Assembly: GCA_009801085.1 (NCBI GenBank)
Contig: VNWV01000024.1
Span: 62,001 to 126,000, forward strand
Direction: 5' to 3'
Origin: Lasiodiplodia sp. COLG20
Lineage: Eukaryota; Ascomycota; Dothideomycetes; Botryosphaeriales; Botryosphaeriaceae
Length of the DNA stretch: 64,000 nt
The notes beneath the pieces were generated by a model, which made no database searches, was not told where the DNA came from, and worked only from the letters and a program-made list of their open reading frames with translations. Shown one piece after another: positions 11,438-23,772 of the stretch. The first letter of the stretch is position 1, and every line of letters begins with the position of its first letter. The position numbers and the translations under genes were made by a program.

Positions 11438-12692
11438 CTAGCACTGAAACGCCACTCCCTGCTTCTGCACCATGTTCTTTCCGCCGCCTGCAAAGCCTGT
11501 GCCCTCGCTCTTAATCTCAACCAGACCAGGCTTCAGCTTGTCTTTCTCCTTTTTCTTGCCCTCCTTGTCTTTCTTCGACTTCTTCTCCGGCGTTAGAGGA
11601 ATCTCGCACACGTAGCATCTGATGACACCAAATTCCGCCGTGGGATCGTGCGCATCCGCCTCGTCATGGGGTGTCATGAACTTGGAAGTGCAGGGCTTGC
11701 AGAGCACATGGCCACACGGTATTGCCATCATTGCCTTGGTGGCGTTTGTGAGCGCTTTGCGACAGGCCGGACAGCTGCGCACCGGATCACCACCCTTTGC
11801 GTCCTTTTCCTCGGTGAAATTTAAGGTTGTCAGGGTCTTCAATGAATACTCATGAGGCTCTTCGTCGGAGGAGCCTGGGCATATCGGATGCAGTTTCACC
11901 TGCTTATTAATGGCATGCAAAGACCCGTTGTCGGCGGTGCTAGTGTCGGGTGTTTGCGACGGAACCCAGAAGGAGGGTAAGGTTGACTTAGAAATAGCCT
12001 CGCGCTGTTATAAAACCGTCGTCAGTCAAACGGCCTAGTGCAGCCAACAGAGGGAAGAAAGGGCAAAAGGGGGAAGTAGCTTGATCAGTGAATACTGACC
12101 TTCTCCTCGCTCAGCGCCTTGCGCACTTTGCTTCGCTCTTCCCGCGCAACCCTCATGACCTCTTCCTCATCAAACTCGAACTTTCTCTTGACGCCCTTGT
12201 TCCCATCAACACCCTCAACCTCTCGCTCAACGGTAACTTTTCCTCCTTCCCTTCCCACAATCTTGCCGCCCATGCCCTTCGCCTCCAAGCCCATCTGCAC
12301 CCTCTCGAAGTCCTCAACAGCTCTCTTCTCCTCTTCAGCCTCCTGTCTTACTCTGTCTTCTTCCTGCTCCGCGACCCTGCGCTCGGTCTCAATCTCTAAC
12401 CGCTTTATCTCCTTGCGCTGGGCCAGTAGGTTGTTGATGGCGCATTCGCGACAGAAAACGTCACCGTGCGCGCAGGCGACGGGATCGCGCGAGGGAAGCA
12501 GGCATAGCTTGCAGGACGAGAACGGCAGGAAGGAATCGCGCGTCAGGCGCGTGCGCGCGGTGCCCCAGGTCGACTTGAGCTGCTCGCGCTCGTAGGAGGT
12601 GAAGAAGGCGAGAGAGGTGTTGCGCTTGCCTGTTTGCAGTCAGCGCTGTGGTTCCATATTGAAGGCAACAATTGTCCCATACTGTGCGACAT
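11438..12692 (-). CDS. NOSIP-like RING/U-box protein
   Basis: Homologues of nitric oxide synthase-interacting protein are ubiquitin ligases and, in animals, associate with the late spliceosome; nitric oxide signalling need not apply in fungi. Exons are 12683-12692, 12100-12629 and 11438-12004, giving 368 residues. The first coding exon is 10 nt (ATGTCGCACA). Joining it over a 53-nt intron restores the family N-terminus [18 protein letters not shown]. The first half-ring reads [25 protein letters not shown] (in parts CKLC and FCREC). A long charged coiled coil follows (about residues 65-170). Then comes the second ring, CPAC...CGHVLCKPC...CYVC. The C-terminus is Lys-rich ([14 protein letters not shown]). 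The gene is divergent from tafazzin. The family call is firm; the function is inferred from homologues. Confidence 0.88.
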
Positions 12693-13105
12693 CTTGCGCA
12701 GAGCGTTGCAGCGTCACCGCCACAGAAGCTGGAAAAGTGCGGTTGATGTTTCGGCGGGCGACGCCGCGTAGCGGCGGGCAGAAGCGTCCCGCGTGTCAGG
12801 AACCGGCAGGTATGACGACGAGTAACGGCCAGGACTTTTTGGTACGATCGGTCGTTCGGTCGGTCGGCTCGTCGAAAAAACGCGGAGAGGAAGCCGGCGC
12901 GCGTGCGGGAGTCCAAGCTCCCCACAGGCCTGCTTGCCGTCACAGCCAGGCAGGCCTGCCCCGTTCGGTGCCAATCCATGTTCGATTTTGAAAATCTTAG
13001 GGCTCAACAACTCTGCGACAAACTCCACCTCTCAGCCCACACTCCTTCTCTCTCTTTCCTCTCCTTCTGCTGTCTCTCATTTTGATGCGTCGGGTGTAAA
13101 CCGCG
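12693..13105. promoter_or_regulatory. Divergent promoter, NOSIP-like / tafazzin
   Basis: These 413 bp hold both promoters. Visible elements are a CGGT-rich run at about 12849-12868 and a perfect 9-bp inverted repeat CAGGCCTGC (12925-12933) / GCAGGCCTG (12950-12958). A pyrimidine-rich leader (CTCTCTTTCCTCTCC, about 13050-13065) precedes the tafazzin ATG. Confidence 0.55.
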
Positions 13106-14445
13106 ATGGCGCCTGAGGAGCAACCCGCTGCTCCAAGCTTGCCATGGCGCTGGGGTTCCGTGGCCATTATGGGCGCCGTGGGCCTTACATGCCGGGGGTT
13201 TCTAGTCGGTCTCAGCAATCTCGAGGTCAATGGCATGGACGGTTTTCTAAAGCTGCTTGAAGAGCGCAAGGACGTCCAGGGACGTCAGAGGGGATTGATC
13301 ACTGGTGAGTTCTGCGCATCGCGACTCAATTGTCCATTGAAGCAGCCCAGCTAACAGGAAGCCCTCGTACACGCACCAGTTTCCAACCACGTATCCGTGT
13401 ATGATGTACGCCCTGACGCTTTTCGCGGGTCACTGCACTTTGCCACAGAACTGCCCGGCTAACTGGCGCATCTTTTTACGCCGTTCAGATTGGATGATCC
13501 ATTGATATGGGGCTCGCTGCCACTTCGATATATGTTCAATCCAGACAACCTGCGCTGGAGCCTTGCTAGCCACGATCTTGCGTTTCCAAACAAGTACGCA
13601 CCCCCAAGCCGTCTTAAGCCCCCAGACACCGCTAACATCGCGTTCACGCCAGGGTGCTTTCCCTCTTCTTCTCCCTGGGTCAAACTCTGCCGTGCCACCG
13701 CCTTGCACACTCTCCACATGGTGGGCTCTTCCAGCCTACTATAACGCAAGCCATCCGCCTTCTCTCCCGCGCGCCCTTCTCAGCGCCTCCTGCCATCCAG
13801 CGCGACGAGTCCGCCGCCACGGACATTTCCGACCCCTTCACCTCTGCAGCCCTCACGTACACCACCACCGGCCACGACAGCTTCCCCGCGCCCGCCGCCT
13901 ATCTCTCGCGGCGGCACGCCTGGGTGCACATCTTTCCGGAGGGCAAGGTACACCAGAAGGAGGACCGCACGATGCGCTACTTCAAGTGGGGCGTCGCGCG
14001 GCTGATCCTCGAGAGCGAGCCTCACTGCCCGGACGTGGTGCCCATGTGGGTCGAAGGCCCCCAGCAGGTCATGCACGAAGGGCGCACCTTCCCGCGCTTC
14101 CTCCCCCGCCCGAACAAGACGGTTAGCATCACGTTCGGCGAGCGCGTCGACGTGGAGAAGGTCTTTGGCGACCTGCGCGCGCGATGGAGGAAGCTGAAGG
14201 AGAAGGATCCCGGCAGTGCCGCGCTGGAGGTGGGCGTGTTGAGCGAAGGGCTGAAGTATGGCAAGGAGGCGGTGGAGCTGAGGAAGGAGTGCACGATGCG
14301 CATGCGGGAAGAGGTGCTGAAGGTCCGGAGGAGCATAGGCTTGCCCGATGAGGACCCTAAGGCTGGCCTTGTTGAGACTTGGGCGCTGGAAGGTCCAAAG
14401 AACGAAGGGAAGATGGACGATGAGAGCTGGGTGAAGGACACATGA
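13106..14445 (+). CDS. TAZ1: Tafazzin, cardiolipin transacylase
   Basis: Tafazzin remodels cardiolipin acyl chains at mitochondrial membranes facing the intermembrane space. Exons are 13106-13304, 13380-13398, 13489-13593 and 13653-14445, joined in phases 1, 2 and 2, giving 371 residues. The acyltransferase HX4D motif is NHVSVLDD, with His70 and Asp75. Exon 2 is only 19 nt and encodes VSNHVS plus two bases of Val, so the catalytic motif is split by intron 2. Further family blocks are DPLIWGSLPLRYMF, SLGQTLPCHR and HIFPEGKVHQ (substrate-binding block). The C-terminus is charged and helical. The N-terminus LPWRWGSVAIMGAVGLTCRG is the usual hydrophobic anchor. Skipping the micro-exon would remove the active-site His and shift the frame. 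Confidence 0.93.
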
Positions 14446-16381
14446 AGAATGTCCTTGATGGATCATGATGATGACCACCATCGTGTAGATATGTAAGCGC
14501 TTGCAACTGTAGAACCACTGGGAAAAAGCAGAGTATTGTGTTCTTGGATCAAGGGTAATATCATTACAAGGAAAATTGGCTTCACTTGTTTTCGTGGAAC
14601 TGCGCCAAATGTTTTGCATCAAGAAGAAAGTAGCAGTACCCAATTCATGCCCTCAAATTAGCTCTCTGGTTCACACCGACGAACCTAACGGCGGCGCGGC
14701 CCTCTTTCCTCTGAAAAGGCGAGAGGCCGGCCCGGGTTGTCTGCGACTTTGGCTTGGTTTCATCATCGGGCATGTTTGCTCAGGGCCTTCCACCTTGCCT
14801 CACATCCCCCTCCTCAACCAACGACAGCCGCTCCCTACCTCCAGCTTCCCCCTCTCATTTGCCAATCACCTCCTTCTCCCAGCTCCGGCACTCCCATCCT
14901 CATCACACCCCACGAGTAACTGCCCTCCTCCTCGCTCCCACACCAGTCCAGTCATCCCCACGCACACCCCCTCCCCACGCCGCCCCCATCCATCCTTCTG
15001 AAACACGCCACCCAACGCGCCAGTCCGATTGAAAACTACATTTAGCACTGTCATCAGCCGAATGCGTAGTTCGAGCTGCGGCTTCTGCCCCGGCCCTTTG
15101 ACGAGACGGGACAAAAGACGTCAGCTACTCGCATCAAACGATATGTTGGGGCCTCCAGAGCTTGCGATGTTTGTCGTCATGAGCGCGAGTAAATGAGTGA
15201 CGATCTGGGGAAGGATACAAGGGAAGCGAAGGGGGAAAAGCGAACGAGGGGAGCTGACTGAGTGGTATCGAACAAACAGGTAAGGGCAGCTGACGAAGGG
15301 GGACTAGGGAGGCGCCATAAACAGGCAGAAGTCGAAAGGGAAAGGAAAACGGGAGAGGGGAAGCGGGAGAGTAAGGTGAACGACAGAGGGTTGATGATGT
15401 AGGACGAAAGACGAAGGGTGAAGACCCGGCTCTTAACGGGACGAGAAAGAACAAACAGGGACGACGTAGAGGAATCACAAGAACAACTTATCTGCTTCTC
15501 GCTTCTCACTCCGCTCCGATCTCTGTTCTTACTGCAGTCAGTCAGCGCCCCCCTGTAGTTGCTGCCCCGCTGCAAGCCCGCAGGCTGCAACAGATAGGCA
15601 GCAGCAGCGTGGGGACTCGTGATAGCTCGGTGAGGTTTATCGTCACTGCAGAGAAAATGAGAAGGAGAAGTAGCCGTTGTCTTATGTTCGTGCGTCGCCA
15701 CTCGTTATGTCTTTCTCGTTGTCCGTGGTAGAAAGAGTGTATGAGGAGCGTGGCGGCGCCCGCGAAAGGTGACGCGATGTGCGCGACAGGTTGTTCCGCC
15801 CGCCCAAAAGAAATCTGCGCACTTGGCTGGTTTAGACGCCCGTAGATAGTAATGAATGCTCTAGAAGTCGTGACCGCCTGGGCGTGCCTCTTAAGAACAC
15901 GGAATTGAACGGCACGATCGCTGCAAGATTAAAAAAAAAAAAAAAAGTAGAGCTATCGCTAATGCATAGTTTTGGTGGCTTCGCATCGAAGCATAAATCA
16001 CATAGCAAAGGAGCAGCAGTATTTTTATCATTCATCATTTTGGGTATCTCACGCTGGCTTACCAGTCTCAAGTCCCATAAGCGTTCGCCAAATCTTCTAC
16101 TTCAAAGCTTGTCTCATACAGGGCAAGGTTGTATAATGCCTGCAATAGTTTATGCAAACGACTGCTCCCCTTAGTCGCGGAGAGAAATAAAAGGAGGAGG
16201 AAAAAGTCAAATAACATCCAAACGCGCAAAATTACGAGCGTCCAGCAGGAAACGTAAGGATCCCATGAACTCCAGAGGTATACCCAGCCATCCGTCCTTC
16301 CGTCCAGCCAGAAAGAAAAGCCCGTCTTTGTTCGCCCTGTCCACGCTTAAAAATTACATCATAAGTCACGTATGCACCAGC
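14446..16381. other. Convergent intergenic region, TAZ1 / SGF73
   Basis: This 1.94 kb lies between two converging genes. It holds a C-rich, Pro-codon-like stretch (about 14790-15030), a purine-rich stretch (15180-15480) and a run of 16 A at 15931-15946. Open frames on both strands follow these skewed composition blocks and show no protein family. A non-coding transcript cannot be excluded. Confidence 0.5.
15931..15946 (+). repeat. Poly(A) tract, 16 nt
   Basis: This is an uninterrupted run of 16 A in the convergent TAZ1/SGF73 spacer. It is a simple mononucleotide repeat. Confidence 0.9.
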
Positions 16382-17844
16382 TCAGGCACCCACGCCGCTG
16401 ATGCTCTGTTTCCTACTAGGCGGACCTGGTAGCTGTCCCGGCAATATCTGTCTCGGACCATGGCCACCAATGCTCGCCTGTCTCCTGGCTGCTAGTCCGG
16501 CACCGCTCCCATCAACGCTCATGCCGTCGCCGCCCGCCGCTCCGCCCATGAAACCAGCAAACGCCGAGCCTGAATCAGCAGGTCCGAAGATGCCGCTCAG
16601 GAAGCTGGTCGCAGGAGCACGCGGCGCGCCCATGCTGGTGCCGTCGGCGGTGGCGGCCGAGTGCGGCGGGAGGTTCGCGGGTGGGAGACCTGTGGAGAAG
16701 AGGCCGGCGCCACGGGTGCCGCCCATGGCGTTCTGGAGCATTTCCTTGATGCGGATATTGCGGTACTTACTCTGCATAGACACGAGCGGGCGGGAGACAA
16801 GTGGTGTGGGTCGTGAGCGCGCGATGGCAGCCATGATGGCGTCCTTTTCCTCGTCCGAGTCGATCGGGCCATGGTTGTCGAAGTCGTCGGCGAGCGGTGC
16901 GTTGGCGTCGATGGCTGCGCGCTGCTGTTTGGCCTGGTTCTTCTTCTGGTACTGCGCCAGCAGCATGTCGTAAGGCAGGCTGCGTCCGGGAACTGCGCGC
17001 TTGGCGCCCATAGAGTGGGACTTGCATGTCAAGCTTCTCGCGCACATGGAGCCGTTCGGTAGCAGGACACCGCATTGCTTCTCCACGTCAACGGGGCCCT
17101 TGGGCTTCGGTACCTTCGCCTTGGGCTCGTCCTTTTTCTTCTTCTTGGCCGGTGCCTTCTCCGCGTCGCCGTCTGCCTTGCGCTTCTTGCTCTTCTTGGC
17201 GCCTTCGCCATCAAGCGCCCCCTTAGAGCTCTTGCGCGCATTCTTAGGCGGGCCGTCGTCATCGTCCTCGATACCCTTCTCACGCCGAATAGCTGCCTCT
17301 TTGGCTTCCTTGGCCTCTTTCTTCTTCTTAAGCTTCGCCTGTTTCTTGTCCAGACACTCCCTTATGTGATCTTTCGCCGCAGTGCGCAGCACGGGGCGGC
17401 GACAGTGGCGGCATTGTACGGTATCAAGTTGATCGTCTAGGGGGCGGTTCGTCGGGAAAGCAGCGGTGGTCTTCTCGTCAAGCTGATTGACAAGAGGGGA
17501 CGAAGGTGCGGACGGAGGTTCAATCTTCTTGCCAGTAGAGTCTGCGAAAGCAAAGATGGCATTAGCGCACATTCGTTGCGGCGCAGCAGGGTGTTTGGCT
17601 GCGGCGTACCGGTTATCTCGCTTTCCTTCCAGTTGCCCGGCTGGGTCTGCTTGACGTTGGTTTTCTTGAGTTTGAAGGTCGCGGGCTTCTTCTCCTTGTC
17701 GCTGAATATGCCGTCGTAGGCGCGGGCGTGGACCAGGCCCTGCCTGGTGCCTGGCGCTTCGCGGATGGGCGTCAGCATTCGCGGAGGTGACGCGACCGGA
17801 GCCGGTGGGCTTCACTTACCCTTGCGCGTACCGTTGGCCACCAT
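16382..17844 (-). CDS. SGF73: SAGA deubiquitinase-module subunit Sgf73 (ataxin-7 family)
   Basis: Sgf73 anchors the H2B deubiquitinase module (Ubp8, Sgf11, Sus1) to SAGA. Exons are 17820-17844, 17610-17750 and 16382-17541, joined in phase 1, giving 441 residues. Exon 1 is 25 nt (MVANGTRK plus one base). Near residues 90-110 is a small zinc-finger motif CRHC...H...C that could bind the module. A long Lys-rich low-complexity region follows. Then comes the SCA7 domain, [30 protein letters not shown], quoted here in parts as [19 protein letters not shown] and [13 protein letters not shown], with the conserved Cys/His set. The C-terminus is Gly/Ala/Ser-rich. A minor uncertainty is the choice of acceptor at 17751; two other AG sites lie within 12 nt but break the frame. 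Confidence 0.92.
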
Positions 17845-18826
17845 AGTGATGGCTTAAAGGAGCGCTATGAATATCGGGATAGGTGAGATAGCGAAAGTTG
17901 CTTCGGGCGCATCGAGGCGGAGGTCCCAAGGCTGCGATGAGTTGAGGTCGGCGTGTGGGGGATGCGCTCCGGTCGCAAGGCCAGCCCTAACTTTAGCCTA
18001 GGGCGTTCCATGGATCCGACGTCACGAGTTAACAATTTCACCACAAGCACTGCAAGATTTTCACTTGATCCTTCATTGAGTGCAACCGCGCTCATCGGCA
18101 AGAGCGCATGGTCTAATGTACATACATCTGCTACAAAAAAGCCTGATCAGCCGCCTTGTGCGTCGAACCCCTTCCGAAACCGGATCCTCCTGAAGAAGCA
18201 CCTGGGATATCCTGCAGGCTTAGAAAAAGTGAAAAGAAGCTAAAATGATGAATACAAATATGAAATCTTTTTATCAGTGATCCCACCACGATGTGCACAC
18301 CAAAGCGCCGAGAGCACCATCGCCAAATAGCTAAGACCAGCCTTCAGCCTCCCATACTATGCATGAGACATCTCTGAGAAGCCAACCCACATTCAGACCG
18401 CACTGCAACGCCTGTGAGATGCCGCCACGAGAAAAAACAAGAAATAGTAGCAAAAGAAAAGACAACATGAACAAGGGGCCTTGCTCATGTTGCTACTCGG
18501 GCATCCCTCTGAGATATTCGGACGGAGTGCTACCGCCTCCAGACCTCGTTCGTAGCATAGGCTGGTATCGTGATGTACCGCAAAGCAATACAGCCCCGGC
18601 AAGCAAGAAAGGTTACCCGAGCATATACCGCGCTTCTAGAGAATCTTGGGTAGTCGAATTTGAAAAAGAATCCGAGATGCTCCGAGCAGTGTCTCGTACC
18701 GCTCATCAGTCGTATCAGTACACATGAACCGAAGCTGCACACCAGAAGAAGTCGTAAGACGTATTGCAGCGCCGTTGCCGCCGGAAGGTTTGCAATGGGA
18801 GGAGCATCAAGATCGAACACAATCCA
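17845..18826. promoter_or_regulatory. SGF73 upstream region and ITC1 3' flank
   Basis: This 982 bp lies between two minus-strand genes. The first 200 bp upstream of SGF73 should hold its promoter. The remainder is moderately AT-rich and fits the 3' end of ITC1. I see no repeat or coding signal. Confidence 0.5.
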
Positions 18827-21800
18827 TCAGCGCCCACCCTTCTTTGTGCGGGAGTTCTTCGCCTTTGTCTTCGGTGGCGGTTGTTGGGAGTGAAGATGCT
18901 CCAATTCTTCCAGGGCGTAGGTATTCTCCCACTTGAGGCACCAGTACCTGGACGAGTCATTGTCGGTGTAGGTCTTCTTCCTGGTCTGGATACCCGTCGT
19001 GTCCTCACCGGCCGTTTTCTGGGCCTGGACCTCGCTAAGGTGGTTCTTCCAATTGACCATGTACTCAATGATCGAGTCTTGCCAGTTACTAAGCTCTTTC
19101 TTGAGCTTCAACTCACGGTGACCACGGTCATCCAGCCATTCATGGATTTTCTGTACGTCTTCAGGATTGTCGATGTAACCCCATTGCGTCGAGTCTGTCA
19201 AGTGGACAGGACCCTCCTCTTCATCGCGACGCTCCTTTTTCGTCATGCCAGTGAGCGCCTTGTACTCCCTCTCGTCTTCAAGAGTGTCATGTTCCAAAAG
19301 AGGCTTGTCGAGAGAATCAGGTCCTTGCACCCAAAGGCGGCCATTGACATAGCCATATTCAGCAGTGGAGCTGGTAGGAAGACCACCAAGTGGCATGCCC
19401 CACCTCTCCAGCCACCAGTAGGTGTTGCAGAATCGGTCCTTGCCGAGGCAACGTAACTGCTGGCATTGGTTCTCTCGGAGCTCCTCGTCGAATTTCTTGA
19501 TTTCCGCCTCGCAGTTCCTGATGGCATCGTTCGTTTTGTCGATCTTTTTCAGCAGCTCGCGGTAAGCATTCCTCTGCTTGGCCCTCTCGGCCTCCTCCTT
19601 CTCCTTGCGCTCCCTCTCTTTCCGCGAAGCCTCATCTTCGTGTTTCCGTTTGCGGCTGTTGGCGCGGCGAAGGCGACGAGCGCCCTCTTCATCCTCCCCA
19701 CCTTCTTGCTCAACATTGGTGTCAGGCTCTGTAACACCGGACATGCTGACATCGCCATTGGTTTCGGCAGGGGGGGAGACAGACAAAGTTGCTGGATAAT
19801 CCATCTTCCTCTTCTGTTCCAGCTGGGCCAATTCTGCCTGGTACTCCTTCCGCTTCTTCTGCTGCTCCATCTTCTGATTCCGGATCGCGGTCATGTTGAT
19901 GTTACAGTTTTGCATATATGTGCGAACAGCATCCGTGAATGTAGCGTACTGAGTTACAATGCCCAGGGCGGCAACGCGGAAGTTGATATCCAGCGTATTG
20001 TACTGAAGAGCGACAGTTTCGGGCTCGGGGTCCAAGTCCGAAGGCACAAGGTGGGCAAGAATCTTCTCACAGATCTCTTTACGACGAGGGTTGAGGGATG
20101 CTTGACGCAGCGCTCCAACCAAAACCGATTGCCAACCTCCATCCTGAAAGCTACGCCGGGCCAGGTGATCGATCCAGTCAAACTGGGAAAGCAGTTCTGA
20201 TGCACGGTTAGCCTGCTCCGGCTGGGCCCCTTTCTCCGGTTCTGGCTCCGCCAATTCCTGCGCTTGCAGCTTGCTCAAGCTCGCACGTGTCCGCCTAGCA
20301 GGGGGCGTCTCTGAGCGGGCCGGCGTTGGCGACTTGGTGTCTTCCTCAGCTTCATCTTCTTCTGGTTCGATGTCCTGGGAGAATTCAGATGCCAAATCCG
20401 AAAGGACCTTGATGTGGCCCTTTTCATCCACCAGCTGCTTTAAGACAGCACAATGCATCTCAACAAGGAGCTCACAGTTCGTGGCATCTCCATGGTAGCC
20501 GAGTGCTTCGATAAAATCATCGACGGTGAATGAGTCCAAAATAAAGACTTCCGCATGGACATTGAGAGTTTGCCAGATGAACAACAGATCTCCTACGGAC
20601 TTCATTTCAAGTCCAAGCTTCTCCGCTGGTGGCTCAGCTCCTTCAGGGACGTCATCAGACAAGAACTTGAGCGCTGGGCGCTGGAGTCCATTGCGTTTAG
20701 GATGGATAAGAAGATCCTCGATAGGATACTTGATAGGAGCTGGGCGCGGCGGGACTTGTGTAGGTGGCGGCCGAGAGGGAATGGTAATCTGGTGCTGAGG
20801 CGGACCGTATTGACCATTGATAGGCATGGGCGGAGTACCATTAGGGCCTGGAGGTGGCTGGAACGGAGGAGGTGCTGGAACGCCAGGTCCTGGCCTAAAG
20901 ACACCACCTGCGGGAGGTGGAGGTGGCGGGAACATGGCCTGTTGGAAAGCCACGGTCTGCGGAGGTTGACGCTGGAGCTCATTACCCGGACCTCTGTAGT
21001 AATTGAAGAAAGTGGTGTTTTCGTTCTTCATGACGTTCCTCTTGGCTTCAGCAATGCCCTGTGCCGTAAGATGGTATGGAACCTCCTTGGGCAACCTAAA
21101 TTCGGCGACAAGCTCCGGCTTCACCTGCCATGGCGCGCCCTTATAGTTCTCGCTGTGGGCAATGTTCCTGATAAAGCTCCGCAAGATTGACCTAGAGTAC
21201 GTTCTCCGGTCCCTTGACAGCCTTTTACTATCCAGAAGCATATCACTGGATTCACCATTATCCTGCTGTACGGTGACGAAGTAACGAGACAACGGCGGTT
21301 GGTGGAGCGTTGGGTGGCTCCTGATGTCTACGGACGGCGAGAACGTAATCTTATCGCGGATAATGCCAGGCAGGCGCTTGTCTGCACTCTCATCGATCTG
21401 GGCGATGACGTGCTCACCCGGGTAGTAGTCGTCCTTCAAATCGGCGTGGACGCGAGTCACCAGCTCCTCGAGGCGGGGAATTGTTGAGTGGTGGACCTTG
21501 CGGCAGACTTGATACCGCAAAGGGCCGGGGAATATACTCCTGATTTCGCGAGCATCCTCGTCCTACACATCGTCAGCTTCCACGCCAAGCCGAAGGCTGT
21601 GTGTATACCGACCTCTGCCTCCAACGCATCGAAGAAAGAAAGATTGCCTTGGCCGGTTATTTGATTCGTGAATTGTTTCTGCGCGGGGTCAGCGATGGTC
21701 GCGCGGATCATCCGAGGGCTCTGCGAAGCTCACCTTGCGATAAAAATCCAACCTGACGCGTGTTAGCATTCTCCGCCTACGTCACGCCGAAAAAAGTGCT

Positions 21801-22051
21801 GAGAGCGTACCTGTTCGCGTACTTGTCGTACTCGGTGAATATTTCGCCAGTGGCCTTGATCATCCAGACCTACGCGTCGCGTTAGCCTCCCTCGCCGTGC
21901 GCCGGCGTCCTGTCTGGATTGGGTACGCACAGTGGTGTTTTCATCTCGGATGTTGGGGTCTGGCACGAAGGGCACCGGGGCCCGTTTGTAGAAGACCTGG
22001 GCCAATTAGCTCTCTGGGTGTGCGCAAGCAGAGCAGCGAGAAGCTCACCAT
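18827..22051 (-). CDS. ITC1: ISW2 chromatin remodeller subunit Itc1 (Acf1/WSTF family)
   Basis: Itc1 is the large partner of the ISWI ATPase Isw2 and helps position nucleosomes in the nucleus. Six exons: 22049-22051, 21931-21996, 21811-21869, 21734-21752, 21613-21678 and 18827-21562, giving 982 residues. Exon 1 holds only the ATG; joining it gives MVFYKRAPVPFVPDP, the family N-terminus. The WAC DNA-binding domain (about residues 20-130) contains VWMIKATGEIFTEYDKY and FTNQITGQGNLSFFDAL. A Pro-rich linker follows, then the DDT domain at about 391-450 (GDLLFIWQTLNVHAEVF). A basic coiled coil spans about 630-770, and a WHIM-type block RCLGKDRFCNTYWWLE lies near 775. The C-terminus is Lys-rich. 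Five of the six exons lie in the first 500 nt. Yeast Itc1 is longer, near 1260 residues. Confidence 0.92.
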
Positions 22052-23742
22052 GTTGGCGACGAGCTGAGCGCGCCAACCCACGGCGGAAACAGCGGGCTAT
22101 CAGGCAGTCGGCAGCGCGTCTCAGCCCTACGAGTCGCCGCGATGCGGACTTAAGCTCGGCGGTAGCAGCTGGCGACAGGCCAGGATGCAGAAATTATTTG
22201 TGAGACCAATGGGGGATGGTGTTGCGACCCTGGCGACGGCGAAGATAGGCGGCAGCGCGCGGAGCGCGGTGGGGCGAGCGTGTATCGCGGCGACGTCGGC
22301 GAAGTCGATAAATTGACGTTTTGGGAACGCGTAGTCGAGCACCCGACGCGTGGGAGCATGTAGCAGCCCGGGATATTGGCTTGGCGCGACGTGGTGGTGT
22401 GGCGTTGTGGGTGTCGAGTGTAAGGGAGGAGTGGGGAGGAGAGGAAAGAGTTTGGATTTGCAGCGGGTTAGGTGAGCAGCAGAAAGGTAGGTCTGCGCGG
22501 CGGAGAGAGTTAAGGACCGGGAAGGCTTGGCGGCATGCTGCAGTGCACGCGCGCTAGACCTGCCAGATGAGCGAAAGCATACCCACCAGCACCTGCCCTT
22601 CCGCTGCCCCCGGCAAAACACCCACCCCCCGCCGCTGCACCCCTCGTGTTTGGGCTCTTTCGAACCGCCTCAGCCTGCACAATCGAGTGATGTCACTTTT
22701 TTGCCCTCCGCGCCAACGTGGCAGCGCGAGCGGTCCGCCTGAAGATCAGCTCCCCCTACTCGATTTTCCCCGAGAGGAACCGAGTGCGTGCTTCGTCACC
22801 AAGCCCCGGCTGCAGATGCTGGGCAGTCTGCCAGATGCTTCCGACACGCCTCACCGTCCACGAGAGCCCCAACCCAATCGGCCTATGCTCGGTTTTGTAG
22901 TTCAACCGCATTTGCAGCTTGGTGGAATCCGATGATACCCTCATCGCCGCCCCCATATCTTCCTTGCAACCATGTTCTTGACCAGAATGGCGGTGGCCAC
23001 ACCCTTGCAGCCACACTGAACCCCAAGAAACATCAATGTTCAACACCGATCAGCTCTTGCACTTCAGGATACCTTCTGAAGCCTGCTGCTGTAACCCCCC
23101 TTCCGCGAGATCAACCCCCGGGCAAGGGATCGTCCGCTCCGATTGTGAGCGGTGGGCACGGAACCACCGCCGTCCCCCATTCTGTTTGCCGGCATTCCTC
23201 GAGATTCAATTCAGGTATAGCCGAAATAACTTATACATCCACCATACGTCAAAGCAGCCATCTCTCGGGCCGCCGATTGCTCCCATCCTTCGAGTGAATG
23301 ATCTAATGAAGACCTTGCTTCGCAGCACTCCTCAACTCTTCCATGCCAGATGGCCCAAGCTCTTATAAGGGCCGTCTTGCCTTGCGTTACTGTTAAAACC
23401 ATCAGTAAATGTGTTTCTTCCTCTTGAAAATGGATCACCTTGACCATTTTTTACATTGCTCTCGAGATATCCTCAAGCTGAGGAACATACTTAACTTTTA
23501 GGTGTTCACCGATCCAGCGTGAAAGCTGGCTTCCTCCAATGATTGTACAAAACTAAGGATAACAACATATAACCAATCCACCTTGATTATATCTCCCCCT
23601 TTTCAATTCAGCGATTGGTGATTAACTTTGTATAAGGCGACTTTTAGACATCATCCGGCGGCTACTAAATTTTCCGATCAATTTCGGAAAAGCTAGTAAA
23701 ATGTTTGGATATAAAGAAGCCTCCACTAATCTATAACATGCA

Positions 23743-23772
23743 GGGGGCTTTGTAATTACGTAGAAAGCCCCC
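23743..23772. repeat. Perfect 9-bp inverted repeat (hairpin)
   Basis: The arms GGGGGCTTT (23743-23751) and AAAGCCCCC (23764-23772) pair perfectly around a 12-nt AT-rich loop. It sits inside the AT-rich gap. It could be a remnant of a mobile element or a structured RNA end; neither is shown. Confidence 0.6.
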
